From assembly GCA_002749535.1 (NCBI GenBank), contig MZZL01000409.1:1222604-1286603 (forward strand): a DNA stretch of 64,000 nucleotides. Direction: 5' to 3'. The translations under genes and the position numbers were made by a program. Origin of the DNA: Apophysomyces variabilis (taxonomy: Eukaryota > Mucoromycota > Mucoromycetes > Mucorales > Mucoraceae). How positions within the stretch are numbered: position 1 is the first letter of the stretch; each line of letters starts with the position of its first letter. The notes under the pieces were generated by a model. That model saw only the letters and a program-made list of their open reading frames with translations. It made no database searches and was not told the origin of the DNA. Positions 1 through 12,970 of this stretch are shown piece after piece.

Positions 1-2219
1 AAATATCTACGAACCCTACTTTGAAACGGTTCTGCAAGTACCCAATAGCGTGGCTCCTACTCCATACCATGACAAATATATTAGACCTTTAACTGAACGT
101 CTACCCCCTAAATAGTTTAAATCATATTGCGCTCGTTTTGAAACGGACAAGTTTTGTCCTAACAATAAACTTTTGGGTATTGCTCAAATGTAGCTTGCCT
201 TAATGATGTATTGATGTTGGTTGTTGATACACATGCGATACAACAATAGGTAGCTCGGTAAAGAGATAGAACTGAGCCATGGTATGCTGAGATAAAAGGT
301 TCAAACAGAAATAAAAGAATTCATTCGTAGTTCATAGACTGGACTTGCAATCGAGGCAATGGGATATTGCTTTTATAACAACGTTTCTCTTTACTTCATC
401 TTGCTAGTTTGTCAAATGACATTCCAGTAACGTTGCCTTTTTCTTTACTCGAACAACTTTTTTTTATATACCGATGGTCAAAGTAACAACGGCTGTGTCA
501 CCAACCTTCAACACCTTGAATTTCCGCGTTAGAGAAAAAAAATTACTGATGTGCATAACGCTTTCTAGTCTACCTTTATTGAATTTCTATACAATTTTTT
601 GAACCTAGCTGGGCATACTTCCGATCACTAACTAACACTATCAAATACACAGAACTGCAGAAGACATACAGGTTGCTATGGATGTGGATACATCAGCAAA
701 GAGACTGGGTTACTGTCGTCAGAGGAAAAGGATATGCTAGTAAGCTCAGCTGTCTTCGGTCAGCGCATCGTAATGGGAGTATATGTGATCTCCGATTCGG
801 TTGATCCCAGATTGCCTTACAGACATTCTTGCACGCCTAATAGAACGTGCCTCAGGTGCAACGTAATAACGTGACACTAAGAGAAGACCTTAATATCTTC
901 ACAGATCAACCCATGCTTGACTTTGTGTTACATGCATGCAACTAATTGTTTGCCAGCTTCAAATAACCAACAGATTTTATACTAGAGATGATAAGCTATA
1001 TATATTCTCTTTTCAGGACATTTAGGAATAGATTCAGATGGTGCGATAAATTGAACCAGTAAGTGCAGGGGCACTGAGCTCTGACAAGATAATTCGTGTA
1101 ATCTTTGATTACAAAATCTTGCAAGCCTGACATTGCCATCCAATTATCCACTTAAGGATGGTTTAACCGAGCGTTGAATATAATAATTGGCTTTGGCTTC
1201 CGCAAGTGTTCGTGGTACCGATAACTAAGACGAACTTCGGTACGTCTATATCTACATGTAAGACGACAGCCTTATTGTCCCATTGCACCATTTCTGTGGA
1301 TGGCGAACCTTAATCGTCATATTGAATAGGTCCAATCATAGTCATCACAAAGAAAAAAGACCACAATCAACCAGTTCATGCATTTCTAGCATATGATTAT
1401 CTTTATCAGAGATCTTCAGTTTCAACCTTCAAGTTTAGAGTAAACTAAAATATGTAGGTTTGATTATTCACATCGCACGGATGCAACAGTGTTTGATGAT
1501 GGCAACAGAAGTATACCTGATATAGCAACAGTGGTGCCACCGTTTCTAACCTTGTTGCCAAGAGAAACATTCCGAATTTCATGTGGAACAGCAGAGCATG
1601 TATATTCGTGCAATTGCGTTCCTAAAGTCGGACGGAAAAATCAATCTTTTGCCTTCATGGCTCGTTCAGATGTATAAACAAGGGCTCTGTACGAGCAAAT
1701 TTACCACGTTATGGCAAAGGTAGCATCGTATCATTTCATCGTCGACGATCTCGTAGCACGAAGGCTTAACGACTGCATGAGCTTGTTCCCTTTTCGAACA
1801 ACATGGAATAAGCAGCGGATTGGAACACCTTATTCCTTGCGGCGCTCGATTCCTTCAATACGAGAGAAAATAATCGTACAACACGTTCGGTGGAACATTT
1901 TGAAAGCTAAAAATGACCTAAGATTGTTCTTGTTACCGTGATCTGTACGATTTCTGTTCTAAGGTTATTCTCAATGTGAGAGAGACAAAAAGAAAATGGA
2001 ATTAATTCATAACGGTCTAGAGCAGTACTAACAGAAAAAGCAGAAGAAGACAAAGAGAAGGGAGAAACAATCATTTCAGTCGAAGGCAACATTATTGGTG
2101 GAGACATACATATGGACAAGCCCAACCTCATTAAGTACAAGCAAGTGGTACGGCATATGTAAAAATTGGATACACATTCTTTGTTTTTCCTTTGTCTTCT
2201 TTTCTTCCGATCTCCATAA
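1..2219. other. Intergenic, no gene supported
   Basis: Only short open frames (under 80 codons) without codon bias, recognisable domains or plausible splice connections were found on either strand. The sequence is AT-rich and non-repetitive as far as can be read. The last few hundred bases presumably hold the promoter and leader of the downstream membrane-protein gene. No tRNA-like or rRNA-like segment was recognised. Confidence 0.5.
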
Positions 2220-4366
2220 ATGAAACCCCATGTTCACCTTCCTTATTGTCAGCTGCGATCAACCGCATTTTACCTCTTCGTTGTCCTGATCATATTAGGA
2301 TGTATGATCGCAAGAGCCGATGCATGTATGTATTTTTCCGACGCGTCTACTTGTTATATTCAATCTGTATGCAGACCCAAGGCCGACGATATTTGGCGGA
2401 AAGCAGCAATCTTATAAGAAAGGAAGAAGAGAAGTACAAAGTCAGAGTAAGATAAAACATGGTAGATATATCCCTATTAACCAAACGTTATCACACAGGT
2501 CTGCTCAACGACCTTGAGGCTGGTTTTTATAATCATTCTGAATCAAATAGCAAAAGTCTGGAACAAATATCTGCGGACCCTGGCACAAACAGACATTGGC
2601 CAAATGGTCATCATGCACATTCGGATATCGTTGAGACCAGAGATGAAAATCATTCAGGTTCTGCGAGTTCAGAGCCTACAAGTACTCCTCAAGTGATAGA
2701 GTTCGCAGATAACGATCTCGAGACAACAGGAAGCAATATGCCGACAATCACTGTTTCTGAGTCACATACATCGGTTCCCAGAACTACCACGAAACCAGAC
2801 AATCCGCTCACGAACACAGGTAGCACAAATTCGGAAGGTTCCTCAATGAATGGTCTAATGCTTACTACGCCCGCATATACGCACATAGAGACACAAACGC
2901 CAACCACTTTGACGGCTGACTCCTCTACGAGCACAAACGACAACCCTACCTCACCCGGTAACCCTACAGATGCAACATCGACCAGGACAGGCACGTCAAG
3001 TAGGGAAGTTTCGCCTACTACAAATACACCTGCATCGAGTTCGATCAGTGGCAGCTCTTCGATATCTACGAAAATTACTTCATACATTTCATCATCCACT
3101 CCTTCGCCTTCTGCGGAAAGCACTCAATTGTCGACATCCACTGAACCTAACTCTGTGTCAGCAACAACGACGACTATCGTTCCTTCACAAACTGTTTCGT
3201 CTACGGAAAGCGAAGCCACGTCTACATCCACGTCTACATCCACGTCTACATCCACATCCACTGATTCTACCATAGCTTCGACGACACCAACCCCTTCCCC
3301 AACTAATACAGCGAACGAGTCGACTAGTAGCTATATAACACCTACAACATCGTCTTCGTCCGAGACGACGACAACGTATGATAGTTCGACTAGCACAACA
3401 CAGTCATCAACATTATCATCCTCGTCATCATCTTCGTTATCATTCACTAGTGATTCTACTACCTCTTCCTTTCTTCCAACAACCTCGGCTAGTCCCGTGC
3501 TCACAAGTAGTAGTAGCATTGTTACTACATCACCTAGCACTCTGTCAACCATTATGACGACCAGTTTTCCTAGCAGCTCGTCCAAGGCAACGCCTTCGGT
3601 AATATTCGGGCAGTATGGATGTGCCCGAGATTCTCATGCAGTTCAAGGCCATTGTGCCTCTGGCTATTTCTGTAACGCCACTGCCGGTGCATGTATCCAT
3701 TTGTTCTCTGATGGAGAACCGTGTTCAGAAAGCTTTCAGTGCCAATCGGCTCATTGTGGGTTTAACCATCGTTGTGAAGCTGCTCAACAAACAGCACCCA
3801 GCGCACTGAGTGGTGGTGCCATTGCTGGCATTACCATTGGTGTGATCGCTGGTGTGATAGGTCTTATCTGCGGTTTACTGTGGTATTATCGAAGATCCCA
3901 TCATGTGGGTCGTCGAGCAGCCCGTTTTTTGGATGAAGAAAGGCGTCAGACGCGAGGCAGTGGACGATCATCAGGACGGTTTTCGAAATTCAACTTTTTG
4001 ACAAGTGCACTCGAGAAACAACAACAACAACAACAGCAGCAGCAGGAACAGCAGACAGCGATGCCAACAGTGAGCAGCATGAGGGATGCACCGATAGTCA
4101 AGCGTGGGATGCAATCCGTTCCGGATTACCATCGTCCTTCTCCTTCACCCACGCCTACGAGTGGTTCGACGGTAGGATCTTTTGGTCGGGGTCAGTATCG
4201 CCCTTCTTTGGTTGGTTCCCAAACCCAGCTGGATCAAGACTTTAACCAGTGGATCCAGCGTGGACCCCCCATGGCGTCGGAGATTCTTCCTCGACCATTT
4301 CCACCACCATTTGTGCCAAGCCCAACGGCAGCCGAGCTTTGGTCACACGAAAATCAAAGACAATAA
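2220..4366 (+). CDS. Secreted Ser/Thr-rich single-pass membrane protein with Cys-rich module
   Basis: Model: exon 2220-2325, intron 2326-2498 (GTATGT donor, TTAAC-type branch, CACACAG acceptor), exon 2499-4366; 657 residues. The start is chosen because it gives a signal peptide (hydrophobic core about residues 15-30, cleavage near ADA); the ATG at 2459 would leave a membrane protein without one. An in-phase alternative acceptor lies at 2465. Visible parts: a Ser/Thr-rich, probably O-glycosylated stalk (about 60-400), a compact domain with eight cysteines (about 407-463), one transmembrane helix rich in Gly/Ile (about 470-500), then a basic cytoplasmic tail with a polyglutamine run (about 543-553) and proline-rich segments. 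The architecture resembles fungal cell-wall stress sensors (Wsc/Mid2 type), but the Cys module was not matched to a named family. A cell-surface sensor or adhesin is inferred. Confidence 0.7.
3208..3262 (+). repeat. 12-bp minisatellite coding Ser-Thr-Ser-Thr
   Basis: A near-perfect direct repeat of the unit ACATCCACGTCT runs within the stalk of the membrane protein and encodes alternating Ser and Thr. Such repeats change length easily, which would lengthen or shorten the stalk without a frameshift, because the unit is a multiple of three. Confidence 0.75.
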
Positions 4367-4956
4367 TGGAAATCCAATTTAAATAGTTATTTTACTTTAG
4401 GCGCTGATTAATAGGAAGAAAGCCCAAATATATAAATTTTTATTCATTTAGAATTCTTGAGTTAGCGTCCTTTGAACAAGATCCATCACGAAAGAATAAG
4501 AGATCATCTACTTTTGTTTTATTTTTTTCTTCTTAATTATTCTCTTTTCTAATAAACTTGGTCAAATACCTGTACTGTTTCTTCTCTTTCTCTTTCTCTC
4601 TCTTTGTTTTCCTTTATTACCCACTCCCTCCAAAACCACTTTTGTCATGTATATAATAATATATGTATATGGTTCATCAGGTCCGGGCCTTGACACAGCA
4701 GAGGGAATTGACCAATCAGGATGGACATGTGATGGACAACATCCCGACAATTCAAGCGAGCTGTTTTTGGAAACATTGAAACAGCGAGTGTATTCATTTT
4801 TGGGAACAGCACCCTTTCTGTTCTTTTTTCTCTTCTCTTCTCTCTCTCTTTTTTCTTCTTCTTCTTTGCTTCGTACGGCTTCTCTTTCCTTTTTTACACC
4901 TTTGTTCTTCTTTTCCGTCGAGTAAACCGGACGGAATACTATTTTACAGAGTTTGA
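4367..4956. other. Intergenic, pyrimidine-rich promoter region
   Basis: No coding frame is supported. The segment holds the 3' end of the membrane-protein gene and, at about 4570-4620 and 4810-4915, long CT-rich tracts just before the transporter gene, as is common in fungal promoters and leaders. Confidence 0.5.
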
Positions 4957-6858
4957 ATGAGTCTTGCTAATTCCACCACAACCCCATTTACTGGTGATGC
5001 CATTGATGCACACGGCGCGCTATATAAAGCAGTGGGTGTCGGTCTAGCCGTTGCAAGTGGTAAAGTAGACCTGAAAAAGAAAACAAAAAAGTCTATGCTT
5101 CGGTTGTATTTACAACATGTGTGTGCCAGGCGCATTTATTGGTAGCAGTTTTGTATTGAAGAAAAAGGGGTTATTGCAATCGACTGAACGCTCAGGTAAA
5201 AGAAGGTTAACAACAGAAAAAAAAAGAAGAAAAAGAAGAGAGATATAAGAGACTGGAAGATCGCTCGATTCCATCATTCTGATCTGGGCAAAACTTTTCT
5301 TTGTAGGAGGCATAGCTGGTGAAGGATACAGTTACTTAAAGTCAAGCATGTGGTGGAGTGGCATGATCCTAAGTAAGGGCAATGAAAGGGGGGAAGCAAA
5401 ACCTATCGGGCGGCAAAGATAGTAACCGAAAAGATGTATCATTCTAGTGGTTGTGGGCGAACTCTGTAACTTTGTGGCCTATGCATTCACGCAAGCCATC
5501 TTAGTCACACCTTTGGGAGCATTAAGTGTCGTCATTAGGTAGGTCAATTGTTGGTTATAGGCAAGCATTGATCTCTCTCTCATATCCATTCTTTGTTTTC
5601 TGTTACCAATCTTTAGTGCTGTTTTATCATCCATGTTTCTGAAGGAACGTTTGACTTTCCAAGGAAAAATCGGGTGTCTGCAATGCATTCTGGGCGCTGT
5701 TATTATCGTACTGCATGCTCCCGAGCAAGGAGCGGCAGATAATTCTATTGAGACTTTTAAGAAATTGATGTTATCAGTGGGTAGGTAAAAGTCTGTTTGG
5801 ACCGGTTGCAATGGAGGTTGTTGATCGGATGATCATCTTTTCAGGTTTTCTGGTGTATGCCGCATTATCCGTCACAGTGTCCCTTGTTTTGGTATTCTAT
5901 TGCGGTCCACGATGGGGAAAGAGAAACATGCTGGTTTACATCAGTGTCTGTTCGTTGATCGGATCATTGTCGGTAGTGTTTACGCAGGGTATTGGTGGAG
6001 CGATTGTATACTCCGTTTCAATTAGCAATCAGTTCACCAATTGGTTTGTGTATCTGGTTCTGGCATTAACGGTGGTCACCTTGGTCGTCGAAATCGTATA
6101 CCTCAACAAAGCCCTTAATATGTTCAATACCGCCTTAGTGACCCCGACCTACTATGTTATCTTCACTACACTGACCATTGTCAGTTCTACTGTGTTGTAC
6201 CGCGGCTTTGATGCATCAGGTGTCAGTATAACCACCTGCGTACTTGGATTCGTGATCATTGTCTCGGGCGTTACCCTCCTGCATCATTCTCGAAGCGAAC
6301 CATCGGACGATGGAAGCAGTATTGGCCACAACAGGCGATCCAGTCTACTACAAATGTTTGACAATGAAAAACTGCTGACTTCCGAAGAAGATCTATCATC
6401 ACATGAAGACCCTCATTATCATACTCGATCTGGCCAGCGGGAACCTGGTCCTACTGAAATATTTGCTAAATCATCTTCAGGGTTTGGACGATTTGGCAGT
6501 ACGAATCGCCGGAGTCTTAACTTTACTAGAAATTCTAAATCGGAGGACACATACACCGATAATATCAATATGGATAGCACCATGATCTCGACATCAAAAT
6601 CTCCAGGTATGTCCCCGTGAACAGAATACGGTAATGGTGTCTAAGTCATGGGGACTATGTATTTTAGATGTTATTTTGTTGGATGATCGATCGATCCCCC
6701 CAATTCCGCCGCCACCCGCATCTACCCCGACCTCATCCTCCTCTTCACCAAAAGCGCGAAGGACCCAGGAAACAATTGATCCGTTGAGTGCAGTAAGGCT
6801 AGGTCTAAATCGCGACAATGGCGATAAAAAAGGCTTGATTGCAGAAAGTGAAGATTGA
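4957..6858 (+). CDS. NIPA-type magnesium transporter
   Basis: Seven exons: 4957-5059, 5130-5195, 5307-5372, 5448-5538, 5617-5780, 5845-6606, 6668-6858; 480 residues, all phases agree. The protein matches the NIPA family (Mg2+ uptake, drug/metabolite-transporter fold, plasma or endosomal membrane). Family motifs seen are FIGSSFVLKKKGL near the start, MVVGELCNFVAYAF, TPLGALSVV, FLKERL and a TPTYYVIFTTL segment late in the membrane domain. About nine hydrophobic segments fill residues 20-310. The tail is long, hydrophilic and Ser-rich, with a proline stretch in the last exon. The last 61-nt intron (GTATGT...TTTTAG) is inferred from the continuing coding-like frame; without it the protein would end at 6620. 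Mg2+ as substrate is family knowledge. Confidence 0.9.
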
Positions 6859-7430
6859 TTTCTCTGATCAAACTGTACATTATGATAATTTTCCTTTTCC
6901 ATTTTGTAAAGAGGCACTGGACCCAGTAGCCTGAAGTTCCCATCTGTATACACCAACACGCACATAAACGAACTCATCCATGACATACAAGACAACCGAC
7001 GTTTGCAGTGGTTGAACCATTAGATTCGTTGGCTGTTTCTCGTAGGTTTCTGGGTACCATTTTCAGAATTATCGAGTCTATGTTTTATGTATCATGTACG
7101 ATGTAAACGCATGCATCCATCCCACAGTTGTTCCTTGCAGGTTTTCCATCGTTTGTCTTTTTTATTAAGAAAGCACGTGGTGATCAATGTTTGAACTTTG
7201 ATCCGATGATTGAGTCAATGCATGAAACCTTTGACCTACTCCAGTTGTATTATTTGGAACATGGGCAGGATAATGACCGTACAATGCTATAGATAGAGGA
7301 TATGATCTATCTCAGATAACTGGACGAAAACGGACAGACTATCCCGCTCATGCAGCCCTTCCCGCTCCCCGTTATTTTTGTTCGACAAAAATTTCATCGT
7401 CCGTGTTACCACTGGTTCAACTTTATCTGT
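6859..7430. other. Intergenic
   Basis: Spacer between two tandem plus-strand genes. No coding potential or repeat recognised; only shadow frames are present. Confidence 0.5.
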
Positions 7431-9014
7431 ATGACGATGGAAAGCGATCAGGTAAACTAACCATACAGACATAAGAAGCATGTCATAACTAGCAATCATA
7501 GAAGCAAGTACCCCGAAAACGAAAGGCCTGCGATGATGAACAACCGTCGGAATCAACACGGCGTAAACGACGAACCGATTTCCGAGATGCTGAAGATTTG
7601 GCCCACGTCAACTACATCTTTGAGAACGGTATGGTTTAATTTTCAGTCCTGGAACTTGACTTGATCCATGGCCCTTTAGGACTGCGCAAAGTCGAGCCTT
7701 ATTACTTCAAATATCAAGCCTATGCCAAAGGACGTTGGTTAGGTCGGACCATACTGGACGTCTTCACCACGGAATTTCGCGATCGTGACGAAGCTTACTA
7801 CGTAATACGAGGAAAAAAGCGCGGGTTCCGTTGACGGCACGCTTTTACTTACAAAAAGCGTTTCTTTCTTATGTTGGGACAAATAGAAGCACGCGATCGA
7901 AAAAGGATTGATTACCATCAATAACGAGAAGGTGAATCTCGACACCGTTGTGCGAAACAACGACGTGATTGGACATCAAATCCATCGACATGAACCACCT
8001 GCAACGGATAAACCTATCGAAATTGTCTACCAAGAAAAGGATCTCTATGTCATTGATAAACCAGGAGGAATTGCTGTAAGTCTTTTGGATTATCTAAATG
8101 AAGACGATCAAACCTTAACCAGGTTCACCCTGCCGGACGATACCGTCATAATACCGTACTTCATGTGTTGAGGAAACAGCATAACATCGAGACGCTATAT
8201 CGTAAGTAAAGAATTTCTCTACTCCGAACAAAGGAAAGTGGCGAGATGGATTGCTCACGGATAACATGATTTACCCCACCAAAAAAAAAAGCTGCCAACC
8301 GGTTGGATCGATTGACGTCCGGACTAATGCTGATTGCTTTAAACCCACAACGAGCCAAGGAGTTAGAACAGGAAATGTCACAGGGCGAGATTCAGAAAGA
8401 ATATGTATGTCGCGTGGCAGGAAAATTTCCAAAGTATGTTAAAACGATGGATAAGGGGAAAGAAGGAGGAGGAGGGAATGATCTCCTAACAGCTGTTCTT
8501 TTGCAGGGAGCGAGTAGTATGTGAAGCTCCCATTAAGGTTATTTCTTTCAAACTTTCGCTCAACTATGTCCATGAAGATGGAAAATACTGCAAAACAATC
8601 TTTGAACGTATTGCTTATGACGGCAAGACAAGTGTTGTACGATGTAAACCCTTGACTGGTCGAACGCATCAGATCCGAGTCCATCTGCGTTATTTAGGCT
8701 ATCCTATCGCCAATGATCCATTATACGGAGACCAAACGGCATGGGCATCGTATCTGCATAGTTCGCATAAACTGACAGAATCAGAAGCAGAAAGAGTACA
8801 GAAAAAGTTACTTGAGAACGCTACGGAAGAGGAGGCATCCACGTCAGGGCCAGAGAAGGATCGTTGTTCGGACTGTGGCGTTGCCATGATGCCCGACCCG
8901 AAAGCAGAAGAACTATACATTTGGTTGCATGCATGGCGATATTCTGGCAATGGGTGGTCTTATGAAACGACACTCCCTGAATGGGCGAACGTGGCAAACA
9001 TTGATAATCAATAA
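7431..9014 (+). CDS. RNA pseudouridine synthase, RluA superfamily (Pus9/Rib2-type)
   Basis: Exons 7431-7451, 7502-7628, 7647-7801, 7887-8075, 8123-8201, 8292-8433, 8507-9014; 406 residues. The catalytic aspartate lies in the [11 protein letters not shown] motif, and [17 protein letters not shown] and the [10 protein letters not shown] loop are typical of the family. The N terminus ([16 protein letters not shown], then TEFRDR) resembles fungal Pus9/Rib2 proteins that modify U32 of tRNAs; the C-terminal CSDCG segment and the [10 protein letters not shown] stretch are also seen there. The DRAP deaminase domain fused in yeast Rib2 is absent, so a role in tRNA modification rather than riboflavin synthesis is inferred. 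The 21-nt first exon is the weakest part; it starts just before a GTAAAC donor and gives an open frame. The intron ending at 8291 has an A-only acceptor tract. Confidence 0.88.
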
Positions 9015-9223
9015 GAAGGAGAAGAAATAAATATAGAAATAGAAATACGCCAAATGATGATCATTTTTGTGCTTTCTTCTTTTTTTTCTTTTTTGCTTTT
9101 ACAAAATCATTAAAAGACCTTTGACTATTTTTTAATTTTTTCGTTTTCTCGTTTTTGCTTTCTTTTGGAAACTCATAGGCTCACCGCTTCCCTTCGTTAT
9201 TATGTATTTGCGTGAGCTGGCGC

Positions 9224-11140
9224 TTACTCTTTCGACGTCACCTCTTGTTCACTTATCACATTCAACTTCTTTTCCACGTCCGCTACTAAATTCTTAACGT
9301 TCTCATCATCATCAGGAGGGGATGCTAAAGAGTCGGCTGCGTGTCGATTAACGGTGTTGACTGTTGCCAAAGAACGAGGGTAGCCGCATCTATAACCACC
9401 AAAGGCGTGAATTAATAAACAAACACAAGCACTGCGTCGAAATAAAAAGATAAACTAGTGTAAAGACTTACTGAGGATCTTGATAGAAGTTGTTAGGATT
9501 TGGCACAGAAGCGGGCGCAATGCCGAGCATGGTTTCTGGTGTGATGGGCATTTGTCGCACGGGGAACCCGGCCATCGGTTGGAAATCGCGCGGTCTAAAC
9601 ATTCGCTTGCGTGTTGTCTGACTCTTGAGCTTTTTTTGTGCCGGAGAATCCGCAAAACGGACTTGCAGTGGCGCCGAAGATCCAGCAATGGTATGTCCAT
9701 TAAATTTCTCAATAATGGCAATTGCTGAGGCTCGGTCGGACATTCTAAAGCAGTATAAAAATTGACAGGAAAACTTGAGTGCTTCTTTCCCTAAGTTTCT
9801 AGGTGGCGTTGTGTTCCCTAACTTACCTAGCAAATCCAACGCCACGGCTCAAACCGGATTGCGGATCTCGTAGGATCCGATTGGAAACCGTCTGATAGGG
9901 TTTGAATAACTCCTCCAGTTTCTGTATTCGCCTCATGTCTGTCAATTCAAATGCAGTTCCCCTTTTCACATTAGCTATTCACTTCGTACCTGTTCCGTAG
10001 TATCCAAAGGCAGGTTGGAAATGTAAATATTGGTCGACGTTTCATCCTGCAAATGTCTCAGCCGGGAGCTAAAGGATTCCTATAGACAGACAGTAAGCAT
10101 TCTTTTTTCTCTTTTTACTCTTTCTCTCTCTTTGTTTCTTTCTGTCTTGCTAGTATGCATAAGAGAAAGATAGCAAACTGTCTTGTTTTGTTTGTTTTTA
10201 CCTGGCCGACTCTAGCAAAGGACGCTTGAAATCCGGCTTTATTCAAGCCTTCGATAGCATTATGGCAATCTTCTTCGTTTTCATACATAGCAAAGCCATA
10301 TCCCTTGCATTCGCCAGTCTTCTGGTCAATGATTGCCTTGGAGGACGTAATTTTACCGTATCTGGAATGAACAAATTAATCATCAAATCTCCTTTTTTCT
10401 TATTTTGCTGAAACATAAATCTTTTGGGATACACACGCCTCACAAAGATCCAAAAATGATTCATCGGTGATTGAACTCGACAGTCCCCGTACGTAAATAT
10501 TATGCGAGTGATACTGTATTTCTTGTTGTTGTTGGTGTGGATGGTTTTTGTGTTTGTGTGGACGGGTATCGAGACTAAATGGTCCAGGGAGGGAAATAAA
10601 TTGATGCGGTGGCGATCCAGGGACCGAAGCCGTTCCTGTCAAGATGGGTGAAATGTGGATTGGCGGATAATGCTGGGCCGAGTGAGGGGGGAGCATGTAC
10701 GCATGGGTGGGCGGCGATAGCGTCACGCCCTGCTGATATTGAAACGTCGGGCTGAATGGTGGACTAGTGGGGTTCACGGGAGGTGACTGAGGGTGTATTG
10801 CAGGAGAGCCTGGATAGCTGTAGTCCGAATAATAGTGCACCAATTGAGGGCTCAGTGGATAGAGATAGGCATAATTGGCCGGGTCGTTGGGATCAAAACC
10901 GCCGTTGTTGCCACCACTTCCTGCCGCCGCCGCAGCAGCGGCTACAGCGGCAGCAGCGGCTTGCGCATGCACTTGAGCGGCATGATGATGTTCGAATGCC
11001 AACTGAGCTGGGTCGATATAACCACCATAAGGTGGGTAGGGTGGAGATGTTGGCGGCACCATGTTGTTCGTACCGTTGCTTGCTCGAACACTGTTCCGAT
11101 CCTCAACTGCCGGTTCAGCTTCTGCTTGTAGAGTGCTCAT
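9224..11140 (-). CDS. Two-RRM RNA-binding protein, MSSP/RBMS-like
   Basis: Minus-strand exons in order: 11140-10437, 10361-10202, 10079-9990, 9921-9827, 9744-9472, 9389-9224; 495 residues. RRM1 (about 213-290) has RNP2 IYVRGL and RNP1 KGYGFAMY; RRM2 (about 304-383) has RNP2 IYISNL and RNP1 RGVGFARM. The linker and the tail after RRM2 (NPNNFYQDPQ) resemble the MSSP/RBMS family of single-strand RNA/DNA-binding proteins. The N-terminal 200 residues are low-complexity, rich in Pro, Ser, Tyr and His, with a polyalanine run, as is common in RNA-granule proteins. The first donor is GTGTGT, weaker than the others. A function in mRNA stability or translation is a family-level inference. Confidence 0.88.
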
Positions 11141-12970
11141 GAATTTACAATGTCAAACGAACTGTAGCAAAAAGAAAGGGAAAACTGGTACAACTTTGAA
11201 TAAGAGCTTACAGTCAATATATTACCAATTTCCACTTGTCTTCTTCCTATTGGCATTTCAAGGTGTACCTTTTCTTTTCTTTGCGGTGTTATTGGTAAAG
11301 AGAATAAAGAGACGGAAAGGGAAAAAGAGGGAAAAAAATTAAAGTAAAGAAAAAGTATAGAAAGGAGCGAAAAGGAACTCTGCATTCGATAGCTACTTAG
11401 ACGTCATCAAGTCCTAACCTTGTCATACCTAAACACTCGTGGAAGAGATCCTCGCTTTATGTTCCTTTGGAGAAGGTTTGATCGCAGTGTGTGGGTTATT
11501 CCCCTTTTCTGTTGATGATGACCAACAACAAAAATGGGTTCTGGAGAGGGGGGCACCCAGCACTGGTCTTCTTATTGAGATTGGGTACGAAAGCGGCATT
11601 CGAAATAATTTAAAATTGAGAGAAACCAGCCAATCATCATTGGTGGTCAAGCGAGGATATTAAGTTACGCCCGACAACGTGCAAAAAAAAACAGCGATTC
11701 CACAACTGATAGCGCACTAAACAAATTTAAGAAAAAAAATGCAACAGAGGACGAAAAGAGAAAGACAAACCAATCAACGTTTAATAGACTATGTCTAGTC
11801 ATTTTATTTTCTCTAACGCCATGATGACTTGGTCATGCTAGGCATAATATGAGTGGCGTCTACTTGTGTGAAACCAGGATTGAAATGGTGTTACCTTTTT
11901 GGTGAACACAGATTGGGAAGATCGTACACGCGATATCCTATTATGGACGAGAAAACCGTTCTTTTTCGTCAAGTTACCCCTTCCACCCGCCCCTTCTTCT
12001 TTTTTTTCTGGCTTTGCCTAAATATTTGTAAACTTGCCGCTCAAACTTAACTTGCCACTTTTTTAGCCGACATAATCTGAATAAACTATCAGCATCCTTC
12101 AATTACCATTAAGCCAAACATAAAAGAAACCGCACAACGGCGATCGCCTTTGAAGGATTAAAATCCAGACCGATCTGTAAACGTATCTCCATGGCAGCAC
12201 AGAACCAGGCAATCCGAATACAAAATTGTTAAAATGTCAATGCCACAAATGTGCCAAAGTCCCTTTTGCAGATACAGTCCAACTGCGCCGATGCTTTTAG
12301 CGTGATGACTCTGTCGGACAAGTAAACTTCAGAACTGGCAAAAAACCGAGCCACTACCTCGATGGCCCACAAAAAACAAGAAAGCAGTTGTCGTTATTAC
12401 TTCGGACTGAACCCCGGATGCGCTTTTCTAAAATCTCTTCGCCTCGGCATCCAATATCATCAAGCTTCTATATCCGATCAAATGCAGCATCATCCGGTCT
12501 TTCAATTGGTGTAATGATGATTTTTTTTAAAAAAACAAAGAAAAGGTTCAAAAAGCTCTAGACACCAATAGGATAACGACTTGCTAGAAATCTCTTTTCT
12601 GATCTTTACCATGATGTACCACCTGCTATATTGGTGGTACATTTCCATCCTAAATTAAACATACCGGACAATGTTTTGATCAGCAATGAAACAACATCAT
12701 ACAGAATATCTAGGAAAAACCCTTGCTACCCAAGAGGTCTGTGTTGTCATAGAGGGGAAAACACCCCTGCATACATCGGTTCGGCGGTTAGGCGGCGCGC
12801 AGCTACGGACCTTAGCCAAATCCCGAGTGTTACGTAGATATGGGAAAACGTGCTAGACTAAATGAAAAGCAAAGGAATACAGGGATAACAGTCGTCTTAC
12901 ACTGAACATATTGTTGGTTTCCCATTTTATATCATAGGTAAAAAGAAAAGTTAGAATTTTCCACTAATGA
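11141..12970. other. Intergenic, no gene supported
   Basis: About 1.8 kb between the divergent leader of the RRM gene and the 3' end of the carboxyltransferase gene. Frames are short and lack domain signatures. No RNA gene was recognised. The first 300 bases on the minus strand are a CT-rich leader of the RRM gene. Confidence 0.5.

Noticed and set aside
2459..2498. Start of the Ser/Thr-rich protein at the first ATG of the long frame
   Set aside because: It would lack a signal peptide; splicing from the upstream ATG supplies one and keeps the frame.
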